In this document: positions 8,848 to 21,414 of the stretch, piece by piece
Layout of the letters: every line of letters starts with the position of its first letter
Numbering within the stretch: the stretch's first letter is position 1
Notes under the pieces: generated by a model
Databases searched by the model: none
The model's input: the letters and a program-made list of their open reading frames with translations, nothing else
What the model was told of the DNA's origin: nothing
Translations under genes and position numbers: made by a program
DNA from: an uncultured Methanobrevibacter sp.
Lineage (GTDB): Archaea > Methanobacteriota > Methanobacteria > Methanobacteriales > Methanobacteriaceae
Assembly (NCBI RefSeq): GCF_902769175.1
Contig: NZ_CACXNW010000014.1
Span: 1 to 58,029 of the forward strand
Length of the DNA: 58,029 nt
Reading direction: 5' to 3'

Positions 8848-9621
8848 TTATTCTTCAAATGGTTGTGGCAATGCACAAGCATCGTTTCCTTTAGCTAAGT
8901 AAGTGTATACTAAAGCTGCAAGGATTCCACCTACTATAGGTCCAACCAAATAAATTGGGAAGAATCCCCAAAGATTTTGTCCTCCAAGAAGCATATCCAT
9001 TAAGTAAGGACCAAAGGTACGTGCTGGGTTAATGGAAGCACCAGTGAATGCACCGAGCACTACGATTACAGTAGCTACAGTCATACCAATGGAAATTCCA
9101 GCAAAACCAGGTTCTGCTTTTTTGTCAACTGCAACACCCATAACAACAAGTACCAAGAAGAAGGTACCGATACATTCTGCAACCATAGCTTGCATATAAC
9201 CTACTCCCATTCCAGGAGCAGTTGCACCTAATCCACCAACGGTTACAGCAGCACTACCTAATATATACCATAACAGGAAACTGCCTAAACATGCACCAAT
9301 CACTTGAGCAACAATATAGTAAACACTGTCAATCAATGAAATGTTTTTGCTTACAAGCAATCCAATGGTTACTGCAGGGTTTAAGTGTGCACCAGATATT
9401 TTACCAAATAAATAAATACAAGCCATTACAGTTAAACCAAATGCTAATGCAATAGCTATCCAGTCTCCAAGACCGCCAAGTAATCCAATACCAGCAGCTC
9501 CAGGAGTAACACTATCAGAAATAAGTAAAGTTACAACAGCAGCTCCAGTACCGAAGAACACTAGGAAAAAGGTACCTAAAAGCTCTGCAATGAATTTTTT
9601 TCCAATATTACAAGAAGCCAT
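8848..9621 (-). CDS. aqpM: aquaporin / MIP-family channel (AqpM-like)
   Basis: 257 aa with six hydrophobic helices and both NPA half-helices: AHLNPAVTIG at residues 79-87 and ASINPARTFG at 195-204, the latter with the filter Arg201. Length and the AFTGASINPAR context agree with archaeal AqpM, which passes water and some glycerol or small neutral solutes across the membrane. It sits alone between the DUF2193 gene and the toxin-antitoxin pair, with an A+T-rich promoter region at 9622-9797. Its 3' side carries the unusual 14-bp repeat and hairpin listed separately. Intact. Confidence 0.93.
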   Translation of the reverse strand: MASCNIGKKFIAELLGTFFLVFFGTGAAVVTLLISDSVTPGAAGIGLLGGLGDWIAIALAFGLTVMACIYLFGKISGAHLNPAVTIGLLVSKNISLIDSVYYIVAQVIGACLGSFLLWYILGSAAVTVGGLGATAPGMGVGYMQAMVAECIGTFFLVLVVMGVAVDKKAEPGFAGISIGMTVATVIVVLGAFTGASINPARTFGPYLMDMLLGGQNLWGFFPIYLVGPIVGGILAALVYTYLAKGNDACALPQPFEE

Positions 9622-9797
9622 ATTTTTCCTCCATAATTATTTAAATTTATAATTTGATAATCGTGAATAAATTAAAACTTAATAAATCATTGATTGAGTT
9701 TAAATCTCAATAAAATTAACTAATTTATTTATTAAAAAATAAAAAAATAATTAAGCCAAAAGGCTTAATTAAAATTGGTCTATTTTAAAATGCAGAT

Positions 9798-11297
9798 CTA
9801 TACAGATTCTTTCCATTGACAGTATTCGTGTTTTGCATCAATCATACAAGAAGCACAGTTTTTACATCCTCTTACTGGGGAACCTGGAACTTCCTTGTTA
9901 AGTGCAATGATGTTGGTCATCATGGTTGCATTTACAGGTTCAGGAGTAAGCAAGCAAGGATAGTCTGTAAGTCTCATTAATGAAGAGAATCTTACTGTAA
10001 TTCCACAAGCAGGGTAAGTGTACCTTTGTGGGTTCATAAGCACTTCACTTTCATTGATAGCACTTAAGTCAACATCAAATCCAGCCGCTTTTGGTACAAG
10101 ATCAATTTTTTGACTGCTTCTAGCTTTTCTAGCATTGTTGATTGCTGTGTATCCTCTATAAATCATGTCCATAAAGTCACAGTTGTGCAATTCTGCAGCT
10201 GCTCCTCTGGTAGGATATTGTTGTACGAAGTTGTGGAATCTTTTAGTTAATAAGTCTACAACCATAGGTGCATTGAATCCGTCTAATTCAAGAATGTATT
10301 CAGCAGCACATGCAGTTGAACCGGTTGCTAATGACAATACATTATAAGGGGTTTTGAAATTGTCAACATTAGCTTTTAAGGAAGCTTCCATTACTTTTGC
10401 AGTTGCTTGGATAACTGCTAAGATCACATCATCCTTACACATGTTGTAGCTTGCTTGACCAATGTGGTGACCAATGTCCCCTACACAGTATGCAGGTACA
10501 GTTACAATGTTACCATAGTGTACGCCATCATCCATTGCTGCTTTAACAACAGAAGTCATTTCCATTTTGTATCCTAACATGAATTTTCTTACATCAAATG
10601 ATGAGTGTCCTGCATCATCCATTAATTTTCCTTGAGCTTCTACAGGTTCCTTATAAATCATTTGCAATGCAGCAATTTCTTTTTCAGTTGCTTGAGCAGC
10701 AGTATCGCCAGCTTCAATAGCATTTGCAAATGCATCACCAATACCATAGGAAGTGTTCATACCCCAAGATTTTGCAGAAAGAATAGCTTGTTTATGCATT
10801 ACAGGAATGTCAATGGTTTGCAAGATTTGGTTTACAACATTGGAAGTACTTCCTGGCATTAAAGCAAAGTCCACTACATAGGTAGGACCATAGAATCCAC
10901 CATAACGGCAAATGGATTCTTTTGCAACCAATGCTTCTTTATCAGCAATAGCCTAAATGAATGCGTCTAAGCTGTCTGCAAATTCACCATCTTCCTCATA
11001 TAAGATTTCAAGTACCGGAGGAGTTTGATAATGTTCAATAAAGGGGTCATCTTCAGGTCTGATTGTTTCAGTAACAGAAGTCAATACTTTGTAATGGCTT
11101 TCTACAGATTTTTTGTGTAAGTCAATTACAGATTCTGCTTGACCATCTGCACAGGTCATCCCTGCAACAGCATCTGCATAAGGTTTTGCATCAACAATCT
11201 TAAAGTCATTGTATCTATTTTTTGAGATTACATCAATATCTGCTTGTAGAGCAGCTACTGATTCATTAATCATTTTTTCATATAATTCTTTCATCAT
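9798..11297 (-). pseudogene. DUF2193-family methanogen protein interrupted by in-frame TAG
   Basis: One frame of 499 codons from ATG 11297 to 9798, broken only by TAG at 10953-10955: the protein reads SLDAFI, stop, AIADKEALVAKES. CAG (Gln) to TAG is the simplest change. The second part contains many Cys residues, ending in CKNCASCMIDAKHEYCQW, a likely metal or Fe-S ligand set. I recognise it as the uncharacterised DUF2193 family of methanogens (from memory). Pyrrolysine is unlikely because Methanobacteriales are not known to encode the pyl genes. Alternatively the downstream part restarts (first ATG-type start near 10931), giving two proteins. Upstream lies a striking four-copy 27-bp repeat, so the gene was probably tightly regulated. 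Confidence 0.7.
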
Positions 11298-11349
11298 AAC
11301 ACCACATTATATAAAAAATTCGACTACAATCGTTTATTTTATTTAAAAG

Positions 11350-11457
11350 GTTAAATCAAATTAGTTTATTTAAAGAGTTAAATTAAATTAATTAATTCAA
11401 AAGGTTAAATTAACTTAACTTATTTAATATGTTAAATTAAAATAAACTTGCAAAAGA
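11350..11457 (-). promoter_or_regulatory. four direct repeats with exact 27-bp period upstream of the DUF2193 gene
   Basis: The word GTTAAAT begins at 11350, 11377, 11404 and 11431, exactly 27 bp apart, and the bases between are also similar (for example TTTATTTAA or variants). The array lies 53-160 bp upstream of the start codon on the minus strand, just beyond a TATA-like TTTAAATAAAATAAA (about 11335-11349). This layout fits multiple regulator-binding sites. The rest of the 580-bp gap (11458-11814) is A+T-rich with no gene. Confidence 0.6.
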
Positions 11458-11770
11458 TTAAAGATTATATTAAAAAAATAGACTAAAAATATTTAAATCA
11501 AATAAAAATAAAAATTTATCTTTATTTTTATGAAATATTGAATAAAAATCTATTATGTATAATCTTCTCTTATATAATAATTATTTTAATAAATATATAA
11601 ATGTATTGAAATAATTTTCAATTATACTTGAAATGATATGAATGTATAAAAGAAAGGATTGGAAATTCGACTTAAAATAATGATTAAATAATGATTAAAT
11701 TTTTTAAAGAAAAAAGCAAGATAAATTTACAATTAGCAAAAAAAGCAAACATTAAAGAAAAATCAAGAAA

Positions 11771-11900
11771 TTTTATAATTAAAAAAAAATTAAAAAAAAG
11801 TAAAAAATAAGAATTATTCCAGAATCTTAAGGCAATTTTATAATTAAAAAAATTAAAAAAAAAGTAAAAAATAATAATTACTCCAAAATCTTAAGGGCTT
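11771..11900 (-). repeat. duplicated 3' end of the permease gene
   Basis: The last codons of the permease (LKILE-stop, 11878-11893) and the T-rich tail behind them recur about 64 bp downstream at 11815-11830 (again reading LKILE-stop), each preceded by the same A/T block (TTTTATAATTAAAAAAA at 11771 and 11836). This is a tandem duplication of gene end plus terminator. Confidence 0.7.
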
Positions 11901-14212
11901 CAGCCATATCAAGCTTTTTGATCTTATATGCAAAGTTCAGATTTATTAGAATTGAAACTGCCAGTATTAGCAAAAATGTGATTGCCAAATTTGTTAAGGA
12001 TATACTCGGAACTGCAAAGAACTTCTCACTTGATGACTCCCAAGCCTTTTCCAATACCTTATAGGCTAAAGGAATTCTCAATAAACCTCCAATGATTATG
12101 AAAGCCAAGCTTTGTGTCAGCAAGAGCTTTGTCAAGTCTGCAGTTTTAAACCCTAAAACCTTAAGGGTTCCGATATCACGTTCCATCTCTAAAAAACTAA
12201 GCAAACCTAAATTATACATGATAATCAATGCCAAAAGAACTGCAAAAATCATCAATGCATAAATCATTGACCATAGGGATTTGTTAAGTTCATGCAAAGC
12301 ATTTATATATCTTTCCTAGAGACAATGGATTTTATTCCATCATACTCTCTTTTTAGATCTTTTTTTGAAGTTATGATGCTTGTTGTAGTGTAATTCAAAC
12401 CTAAATCATCTAATTTTTCTCTAGACATTATGAATCCTTGTGAGGATGGGTGTCCATCTATCTTATCTATTTTCACTTTAACCCATTTATCAGAGCCCAT
12501 AATATGAAACTTGACAGTATCTCCAACAGTTACCCCTAAAAGATCAGCCATTTTCTTTGAAAGGGCAACCTCATCATCTGCTATTTCAATCTCATTTTGA
12601 TGAATGTCTGTTGGAGTAATCAAATCTGTGCTGTCCAATACCAAAAGCAAACCAGACTTTTTCGTGGAATCCGATTCTATTTCAACGGCAGATTCCATTA
12701 TCTTATCTCCATTAACCATATCTGCCACATCATCAATTTCAGATAAGCTTGCATCAGCATCAACCATCAGCTTATTTTCAAAATGATTTATCTTATCGAA
12801 TTCCCAATGTTCCGCATCAGTCATTCCATCATACAATCCAAATGCATAAATCAAAAGCACAGTGCATCCCAATACACCTACAATAGTCATGATTGCCCTG
12901 AAATTATGCCTTTTCGCATCCCTATAATTCCAACGAAGATTAAATGACATGTGTTGCCAAATCTTCAACTTTTCAACAAATGAAGAAGTTGTAGCTTTAG
13001 GTGCCTTTGGCCGTATAATAGTTGAGGGATGTTCATTAACAATGCTTCTGATTGAGAAATATGAAACTGCAAGTGACAACAAGACCATTATAATGACTAC
13101 ATAAACAAATCTCATTCCCCCTACAGGATTAAAGTAAGGCAATACATATAATTCAGCTAATGGAGGGTAGGCTATCTTATGTATGAGAATCCAGAGAAGA
13201 AAGCATTGCCAATGAACTGACTAATAAGAGGGTAGGCTATCTTATGTATGAGAATCTGACCTAAAATCAAACCGAAAATGGATCCAAGCAATACTGGAAA
13301 AGTGTAAGAAAGATAATGCACCATTATCTGCCTATTTTTAAATCCATTCGCCTTAAGAACACCAATTTGAGTTCTTTGATGTGTGATGATTCTTTTCATT
13401 GAAGTTAAAAGCATCAGCATTGAAATAAAGATGAATACCAATGGAAGGGCATTTGCTATCATTTTCAGCTGGCTGATCATATTTTGGTATGCGCTTACAC
13501 TGGAATGCAAGTCTCTTGGCAAGAATGAATTGTAATCATCACCTAATTTCTCATCTAAGAGATTGGAATAGTCTTGAGCATCCCCATCAAATTTGACATT
13601 CAAGACATTGAATGGGACAGGGTCTATTGGAAATGCCTTATAGGACATATATGCAAATCCATATCCACTAGGATCAGGCTTTATTGCATAGTAAGGAACA
13701 TTATAAACATATTCTGGAGAATAAATCAATCCCCTTATTTCCTTTTCCATTTCAATGCCATTGACCTTAAAGCTTATCTTGTCCCCTATTTTGAGATTTT
13801 TTTCATCAGCAAAGTTCTTATCAATCCATACCCCATATTCATCATTCAAATCGAAGGGGGTTCCTTCAACCAAATAAAACTTTGAAATAGAATTGTTTTC
13901 AATGAAATCCAGTTTAATCTCAGGATTGCTTGTGAAATTCGGTGTGGAACTTAAGACCAATTGCCTTTCAACATCCTTGGTTTGGCTTATATCAGTGACC
14001 TTATCAACAAAACCATCACCAATATCTGTTGCGTAAATCCAACCATCAGCCAGATTAGACTCTTGATAGTAGTCATTGATGTTCTCTTCAAGAGAAAGAG
14101 CCTCCCCACTAATGCCTGAAAATATGAAGACTCCTAAAAATGCCATTAAAAATATGGAAATGAATTGAATCTTATAATTCGAAATGTCCCTCAGCATCTT
14201 TTTGTAAAGCAT
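11878..14212 (-). pseudogene. ABC transporter permease, FtsX/MacB type, broken at two places
   Basis: Three consecutive minus-strand frames make one protein of about 755 aa with the usual double-FtsX layout: an N-terminal TM and large extracytoplasmic domain (13172-14212), TMs about 13300-13420, a second N-terminal TM and soluble domain (12303-13142), and a last TM bundle with FLEMERDIGTLKVLGF and two more TMs (11878-12297). Lesion 1: a 65-bp insertion flanked by 29-bp direct repeats (13163-13256); deleting one repeat and the spacer restores the frame and gives IAYPPLAELYVLPYFNP. Lesion 2: an extra TA in GATATATAAAT near 12305; removing it gives KDINALHELNKSLWSM. No ATP-binding subunit is next to it. 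Its position directly behind the NRPS suggests export of the peptide product. Confidence 0.8.
13163..13256. repeat. 29-bp direct repeat flanking 36 bp inside the permease gene
   Basis: Identical 29-mers (starting GAGGGTAGGCTATC and ending GTATGAGAATC) occupy 13163-13191 and 13228-13256, separated by 36 bp unrelated to the flanks. The 65-bp period is not a multiple of three and shifts the permease frame. Recombination between the repeats would remove 65 bp and restore the reading frame. Confidence 0.9.
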
Positions 14213-14235
14213 TAAATCACCATCTCACCAAAATC

Positions 14236-14325
14236 ATCACAAATCAAATCTACTACACTAAATGAAACACCATTCCACTAATCACAAATCAAATAAACCA
14301 CACTAAATGAAACACCATTCCATTT
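14236..14325. repeat. two-copy 45-bp tandem repeat between NRPS and permease
   Basis: ATCACAAATCAAAT begins at 14236 and 14281, and CACTAAATGAAACACC at 14256 and 14301, giving two near-identical 45-bp units in the 160-bp gap after the NRPS stop and before the permease start. No hairpin or ORF seen. Confidence 0.8.
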
Positions 14326-14373
14326 AAAACCATCACAAATTTTTTAAAACATATTACTCATAAATCAAAAATC

Positions 14374-17300
14374 CTATGTCAAGTTATTTAAATCATCAGA
14401 TAAGTCTGAGCAAATGATATTTGATAAAATCAATTCATAAACATCCTTGAAATCTTTAACCATCTTCTCAGAATACTTATTTGAATTGACAATCATTACA
14501 CTATACTTGTCCCCATTTTGAAATACCTGAACAATGAACTCAGCAATCAGGTCATTCAAATTAGATAGGAAATCACCAAGAAAATCATCAGAGGAATCAA
14601 AGGAGAAGATTTCACTGCTGTCCTCATTGACTCCATCATAATTAACCCAATTAGGCACAAATTGGAATATTACCTCAGCATCAAGAGGGTATTTTTGAAA
14701 GAGCAATAGAACAGGATAGAAATCATACTTTATTGCACCATAGACCCTATCTGAAAGATGCTCCATAAAAGAGCTTATGCTGCGATTTCTGCAATTTATC
14801 AATAATGGTGCAATATTTGCATATAATCCAACAGAATCATAATCATTGAATCTGCCTCTACCATTGTCAATCATGGTGAAGAGAACATCCTCGCCACCTG
14901 TTAATTGAGCCAATGCATAAGCAAAGGCACTTGTGAACAATATGTTTTCACTGATTCCTCCACTTTCTAAAAATGATTCAACAGCCCTATGGTCAAGCTC
15001 CAAATCATATACTGAAAGGGAATATCCTCCAGCTTTGCCATCTTCACTTAATCTTTCAAGTTCTCCAATGCCACCGAGCATGGAATCAAAGAAATCACTT
15101 GCTTCAATGAATTTATCAGTGCCCTTGATTTGCTGATGGAATGCAGACATCTTCAGGAATGAATCATCAACATCAATGGAACCTCCATCAAGAAGAATTT
15201 GGAAATTCCTCTTAAACACATTTCCAGACAATCCATCAAAGATTATATGATGGCATTTGGCCAGAAACAGATAGGAATCCTCTAATTCAAAGATCTTGAA
15301 CATAGACAGATAATTGTAATAATCAAAAGCCTCTGTCATGAAATCCTTCACCATATCCATATTGAAGTTAGATTCAACAGACATTGGAGGTTTTGAACCT
15401 TTGACCAAATAAGGGTATTGTCCCTTAAACAGTTTCAGTACAGTGCTTATCATGTCATAAATACTCTTGACATTCCAATTTTTCTCCTTTAGTAAATCCA
15501 CAAGGGATTGGTCTCCAAAATTATCACCTAAATCCTTTAGCAAATCCATATCCTCTGTAATTCTTGCAAAGAGATTCTTCTTTTCCCCTTTTTCATAATG
15601 GTCACTTAAGTGCATGGTCAAGATAGGATGGACCTTTAGAATCTCATCCAATGCATCAAGTATCTTTTCAATGCCATAGCGTTTAGGAATTTGCATATAT
15701 ATTGGGATGTGAAAAATGTCTACAGTATTGCTAAACATGATATCTGCAAATAGATTGACTTGAGCCTCATTCAATGGGCATCCAGTCTCCAATGAATAAA
15801 CATCCAAATCAAAGGAAACATCATCCATATTATTTGAAATGGCCTCAGGAGTTCTCAAGCTTAGGATATCCGCTGCAGTGACATGATAATTTTCAAGATG
15901 GGACAATAGCTTGATTGCAGTTAAGGAATCCCCTCCTAAACGAATGAAATCATCATAGCCACTGACCTTTTCCAAACCAAACACCTTTTCAAAGGCATTG
16001 ACAATTGCCTGTTCATTCTCGTTTTTTGGAGCGACATAATCATTATGCAAAAGAGACCTATCGACTTCAGGAAGGGCTTTCTTATCCACTTTACCATTAA
16101 GGGTCAAAGGAATCTCATCCAAGGCCATGACAAATGTCGGAACCATATAATCAGGCTGATGGAATGAAACATGACTGCAAACCAGCTCTTGAATATTGCC
16201 TTCAGCAATTTCATCATCTGCAACAACATAAGCGACTAATTCCCTATTGCCTCCAAAGTCTATAGTTTGAACAGATACGTTGATGATATGGTCCATTCCA
16301 CTGATAATGGCTTCAACTTCAGCCAACTCAACACGATTGCCTCTGACTTTAACCTGACCGTCACGACGGCCAACAATTCCTAATGAACCATCAGGCAATA
16401 CCCTTACCATATCCCCAGTATGATACATCATTGAATAATCCTCGTCCTTGTCAAATGGATTTTCAACAAATGCTTCCTCTGTTTCCTTTTCACGATTCAG
16501 ATAACCGTCAGCAAGCTGATTTCCTGATATGCATAACTCACCTACTGCACCAATAGGAACCTGCCTAGACTCCTTGTCCAATACATAAGCCTTTATATTG
16601 CGGAATAGATGGCCTATGGAAGAAGAATCTATCTTTTTACATTCTTCAATAGCACAAACCGCAACGCAGCATTCTGTAGGCCCATAAGAATCAATGAATG
16701 AATAGTCTAAATCTGCATTGACCTCACCAAGCTTCTCTCCTCCTGTAATCAGAACTTTCAAGGAAGTATCTTCAACTTCATTTATAAACATTCTTGCAAC
16801 CTGTGTAGGGAGGGTGGTATGGCTAACATTATGAGCAATGAAATGTTCATTCAACCTTTTAATGTCCAACCTAATGTCCATAGGAACAATATCTAAGGAT
16901 GACCCTCCATATAATGGTGCACAAAGACCTCTTATAGCCCCTACATCAAAACCAATGGAAGAGAACAATCCGAATGTGGAATCATTTCTCATTTCATATT
17001 CCTTTACATAGAAATCAACATAGCTGGTGATTCCCTTTCTAGTGATTCTGACTCCCTTTGGAATTCCAGTAGTTCCGCTTGTGTATAATATGCAAGCCAA
17101 ATCCCCATAAATGACAGGCAAATCAGTCAAAGCTCCACAATCATCTTTAACAATGGAAGAGATGTTCAATAGAATATTTCCATTCTCCTGTTTGTTGACT
17201 AATCCTTGAGCACGTTGGAAAGTGGCATCGCTGACAATGACAGCCTTCGCATCAGCATCCTCTATCATGAATCTGATCCGTTCATCTGGAAGTGCATCAT

Positions 17301-20300
17301 CAATCGGAACATAGACTGCACCAATGGACATTATGGCTAAAGCGCTGAACATATACAATTCAGACCTTTCAAGAAGGAATGCAACATTGTCCTGAGCTTT
17401 CACTCCAATATCCTTTAAGGATTTGGCAATCCTATCTGCAATGAAGGCCCCTTCAGCATAGGAATAGGAAACATCCCCATAAGATACAAGAGGATTGTCA
17501 GGATGATTTGAAAGATTGTCATTGAATGCATCTAAAACATCATCATAATCCAAATCCTCCTTCCTATAATAGCTTTCCAATAGCTTGATGTCCTCATCTT
17601 TTATATAATTGATATCAGATAACTTATCTGCATCCATCATTTCCTTTAGAATCAATTCATATGTCTTGGCAAAATCTTCAATGAATCCTTTAGAGAACTT
17701 GTCTGAATATAGAATCTTTATGCCGAAACTGTCTTCCCCAAGGTCAAATATGAAAAAGGACAAGTCTCCCATTGAATCATGCTTTAATTCCTCTACTTTA
17801 TAAGGCAATTCATCATTATCCATCAAATCATAAAAGAGACTATGTGAGTATTGGAATAAAATGTCTGAAGTTAAATCATATTGATTGGCTAAAATACGGA
17901 AAGGATACAAGTCATACTTCATAACCGAATTAATCAGCCCGCTTGAATAATCTAAAAATGAGGAGACATCCTGATTGCTGCAGTCAATGAGCAAGGGCAA
18001 TGTTCTAACAAACATCCCTACAGACTCAGAGAGGTCAATATGTCCTCGGCCATCCTCAATAAGGTTAAATAGGGCCTTTGAATCTCCTGTAAATCTTGAT
18101 AGTGAATAAGCGAAACACTAGCAAAAAATTGATTATTAGTGATAGACTTATCCTGTAGAAAAGAGCTTAATTTAGCATTATCAATATTAAAGCAGGAATT
18201 GTATTCATAATCATCAATTTCATTAGAGCTTAAATTAGCATTATCAATATTAAAGCAGGAATTGTATTCAAGATCATCAATTTCATTAGAGCTTAAATTA
18301 TCCTTATCAATATTAAAGCTAGAATTGTATTCAAAATCATCATCACTGCAAATGACTGAAGGGAGCAATCCATATGCCTCATCCCTATCTTCCAACATTG
18401 AAGCAAAGAAATCCCCTGCATTTTCCATATAATCAGTGCTAATATTCTCTTCTAATGAAATTTGCCTCAATACTCCATCATCTGAAGAATCTTATCACCC
18501 TTTAAAATAGAGTTTAAACTGTTCAATGCAATATTTATAGAGCTTCTATCAAAAATCAAATGATGAAAATCAAGGCATAGGGAAATTGACCCATCATTTT
18601 CAATCATCAGGAATCTTGATAGGCTCTTGTCCAATTCAAATGGTCTTATAAATGATCCAATATCATCCTTTGACCCTTCCATAATCTCGGGCTTAACATC
18701 AAAAGAAAGTGACAATAACTCTTTTTCATTTATTATGCGAGCAGATAAAACAGGATAAGCCTCAAGCAATATGTCGATTGCATTTCTGATTTCATCAATT
18801 GAATAATTTCCATTAAATTCAAGAATATATGGATTGTTGTAAGCTGTCCCTACATCATTAACCATCTCATCAAGGTAAACGTTTAATTGGGCTTCAGACA
18901 AAGGACAGATATCATCAAAACTGTAATTTGAAATTACAGGGGGAATAAATCCCAGAATCAGACTTTATATGGTTGGCAATGGCAAGAGGTGTCTTAAGTT
19001 CAATGATTTCATTGGAATACAAGTTCACACCTAATTTCTCATTCAATACCATCTGAAGCTTCATTGCAGATAAGGAGTTACCACCCATTGCTACAAAATC
19101 ATCATCCATCATAACACTATCGCTTCTTAAGACATCCTTAAAGGCATCCACAACAGCTGCCAAAACATCATCATTGATTTCAATATCCAAATTCCTATCC
19201 TTTCTGACAATATCTCGCAATGCAAACTTATCTATTTTTCCATTAGGATTTAAAGGAATCTCATCCACTTCAATAAACATTGAAGGAATCATATAATAAG
19301 GCAATTCACGACTTAAGGCGTTTTTAACTTCATATTCAAGTCATCACCAATTGCATAGTATGCAATCAGATTGTCTTGGACAACATCCAAATAGACCTCA
19401 TCAATCTCCTTGAACTGTTTCATAATGCCTGCTATTTCATTGGATTCAATACGGAATCCTCTAACTGACAATTGGTCATCACTTCGTCAAATGATTTCAA
19501 CTTCCCCTTCAAAATTATAAAATCCAATATCTCCAGTACGGTACATCCGTTTATTGTCATCACAATCGGAGATAGGATTGTCTACAAATACAACATTGCT
19601 TAAGTCAGGCTGATTGTAATAGCCAGAACTTAAAAAGTCACTTGATATGCAAATCTCACCAGGAACACCAATCGGAACTTGATTTCCCTTTTCATCAAGG
19701 ATATAAACCCAAGTGTTGGCAACAGGCTTTCCAAGAGGAATTCCATCAGGATAATCATCAGCATCCATTGGATTGAAAATATTCATCAATGCCATAAGGT
19801 ATTCTGTTGTACCATAAGCGCAAGCCAATTTAGTATCGCTGCTTTTTTTAGGGACCTTACCTACTTTGGCACCATCAAATGCCATATATTTCAATTTAAT
19901 ATCTTCATTTGCAAAAATATGAAACCCCAAAGACTGAGGCAAACCCATATCATTCATTTCTTGTTCTTTAAGAGTTTTAATCAATAAAACCGGATCTCTT
20001 TGTTCATTTTCATTGAAAATTCTTACTGTTTCACCGAAAGAGAATGCAATGAACATCCTAGCGGAAATCATAAAGCTGAAACTTGTTAAAATACCTACAA
20101 CATCACCAGAGGATGGCTTGAAGACGTTTCCAATGCGGGTTCCTATTCCTTGAATAAGATAATTGGTAACTGTCACACCCTTAGGCAAGCCAGTAGTTCC
20201 TGAAGTGAAAAAAACAGCAAAGATATCATTAGGATTGACAATGATTTCAAAATCCCCATCCAAATCCCTTTTCAAATCTTCAATGCATATGACATCAAAG

Positions 20301-21414
20301 TGAAATCATGCAAATCTGCAAATTCCCTAGTGGTTATAATATAATCTGAATTGGCTATATTCAACATATGATCTATACGGTTAATAGGGTATATTGGGTC
20401 AATTGGAATGAAAGCTGCACCTAACTTATTTAATGCCAAAACCAATTCAGGATAATGATAGTTTCGAGGAATCATCAATCCAACAGGATTATTGATGTCA
20501 ATGTCATAAGCGTTTTCTAGGTCATAGGTTATTGAATTAGAGAATCTTTCCAAATCGCCATAGGTGACTTGATTGACTCCATCATCAACAGCAATATAAT
20601 CAGGATATTTGATATAGCTTTCACGAAAAAGACTGGCGAATGATTTCTTTTCACCAATATCAATGGATTCTCCTTTGGAAAACTGAGAAATCAATGATTT
20701 TTCATTATCTGAAAGCATATTCATTTCAGAAATGAGCTGATTAGGATCATCAATTGCCTCGTTAATCAAAGCACCGATATTTGCAGCCATATGTTCAATA
20801 TAGACTTCAGAAAACAGATTAGAATCATAAGCCAATTCCAATGAATCCTTGTAGATATTTAATGTCAAGGCAGAAGATTCGCAATTTAAGATTGAAAGAT
20901 TATTGAATTTGCTAAAATCATGTTCCTCATCATCAAGGGAAATGTCTTCTGAAGCTGTAAAATCATAAATGGAATAATAGGATAGGGAGTCCTCTATATA
21001 ATTTTCAATATCCACTATCGTATGCTTAAGGGCATCAGCATAAGCATCTTTGACCTCTTCAACATAATCCATAAATGAAATCTCTTTTTTGTATTCTATC
21101 TTAAGAAGAGTATTCCTATCCTCATCATTATCGCGTATGACTGTTTTTAAGAGACATCCCTTTGTCATATCAATTCTAGATAAGTATAAGGAGAATATTG
21201 CAGCCATGAACTCAAAGTTAGTAATTCCTTGCTGATTAAAAAAATCATCAAATGATTTATAAGGAATCTCTTTGATTGCAAAATTGCTTGATGAAAGATT
21301 AGGGAATTTTACATATTCACCAATATCAGACAAATTATCTTTCCAAAAAGAGGAATCATCTTCAAATTCAGAGGAATTTAAATAATCATTCAATTTAATT
21401 TCATCTAACGTCAT
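14374..21414 (-). pseudogene. non-ribosomal peptide synthetase, degenerate (C-A-T-C-A-T-C)
   Basis: Six lesions cut a frame of about 2,340 codons. In order: a C-terminal half of a condensation domain (from 21414); an adenylation domain with FFTSGTTGLPKG and YRTGDIGF; a carrier domain with MGGNSLSAMK; a condensation domain (HHLIFDRS, where the family has HHxxxDG); a second adenylation domain (LYTSGTTGIPKG, YHTGDMV, GRRDGQVKVRGNRVE); a carrier with LGGDSLTAIK; and a final condensation domain with intact HHIIFDG. There is no thioesterase. Lesions lie near 20285 (frameshift), 19487-19489 (TGA replacing the Gly of GRSDDQ), 19330 (frameshift), 18928 (extra C in a C run), 18480 (frameshift) and 18115 (missing T). 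The N-terminus also starts in mid-domain. Only the 14374-18015 segment remains long. NRPSs are rare in archaea; the product is unknown. Confidence 0.88.
18164..18347. repeat. 63-bp tandem repeat inside an NRPS condensation domain
   Basis: Units begin at 18164, 18227 and 18290 (AGCTTAA...), exactly 63 bp apart, the third slightly shorter and diverged. They encode a 21-residue motif (EYNSCFNIDNANLSSNEIDD) two and a half times, in frame. The normal condensation fold has one such linker segment, so this is an in-frame expansion. Confidence 0.9.

Noticed and set aside
10953..10955. Pyrrolysine codon in the DUF2193 gene
   Set aside because: The system is known from Methanosarcinales, Methanomassiliicoccales and some bacteria, not Methanobacteriales; CAG-to-TAG mutation is simpler.
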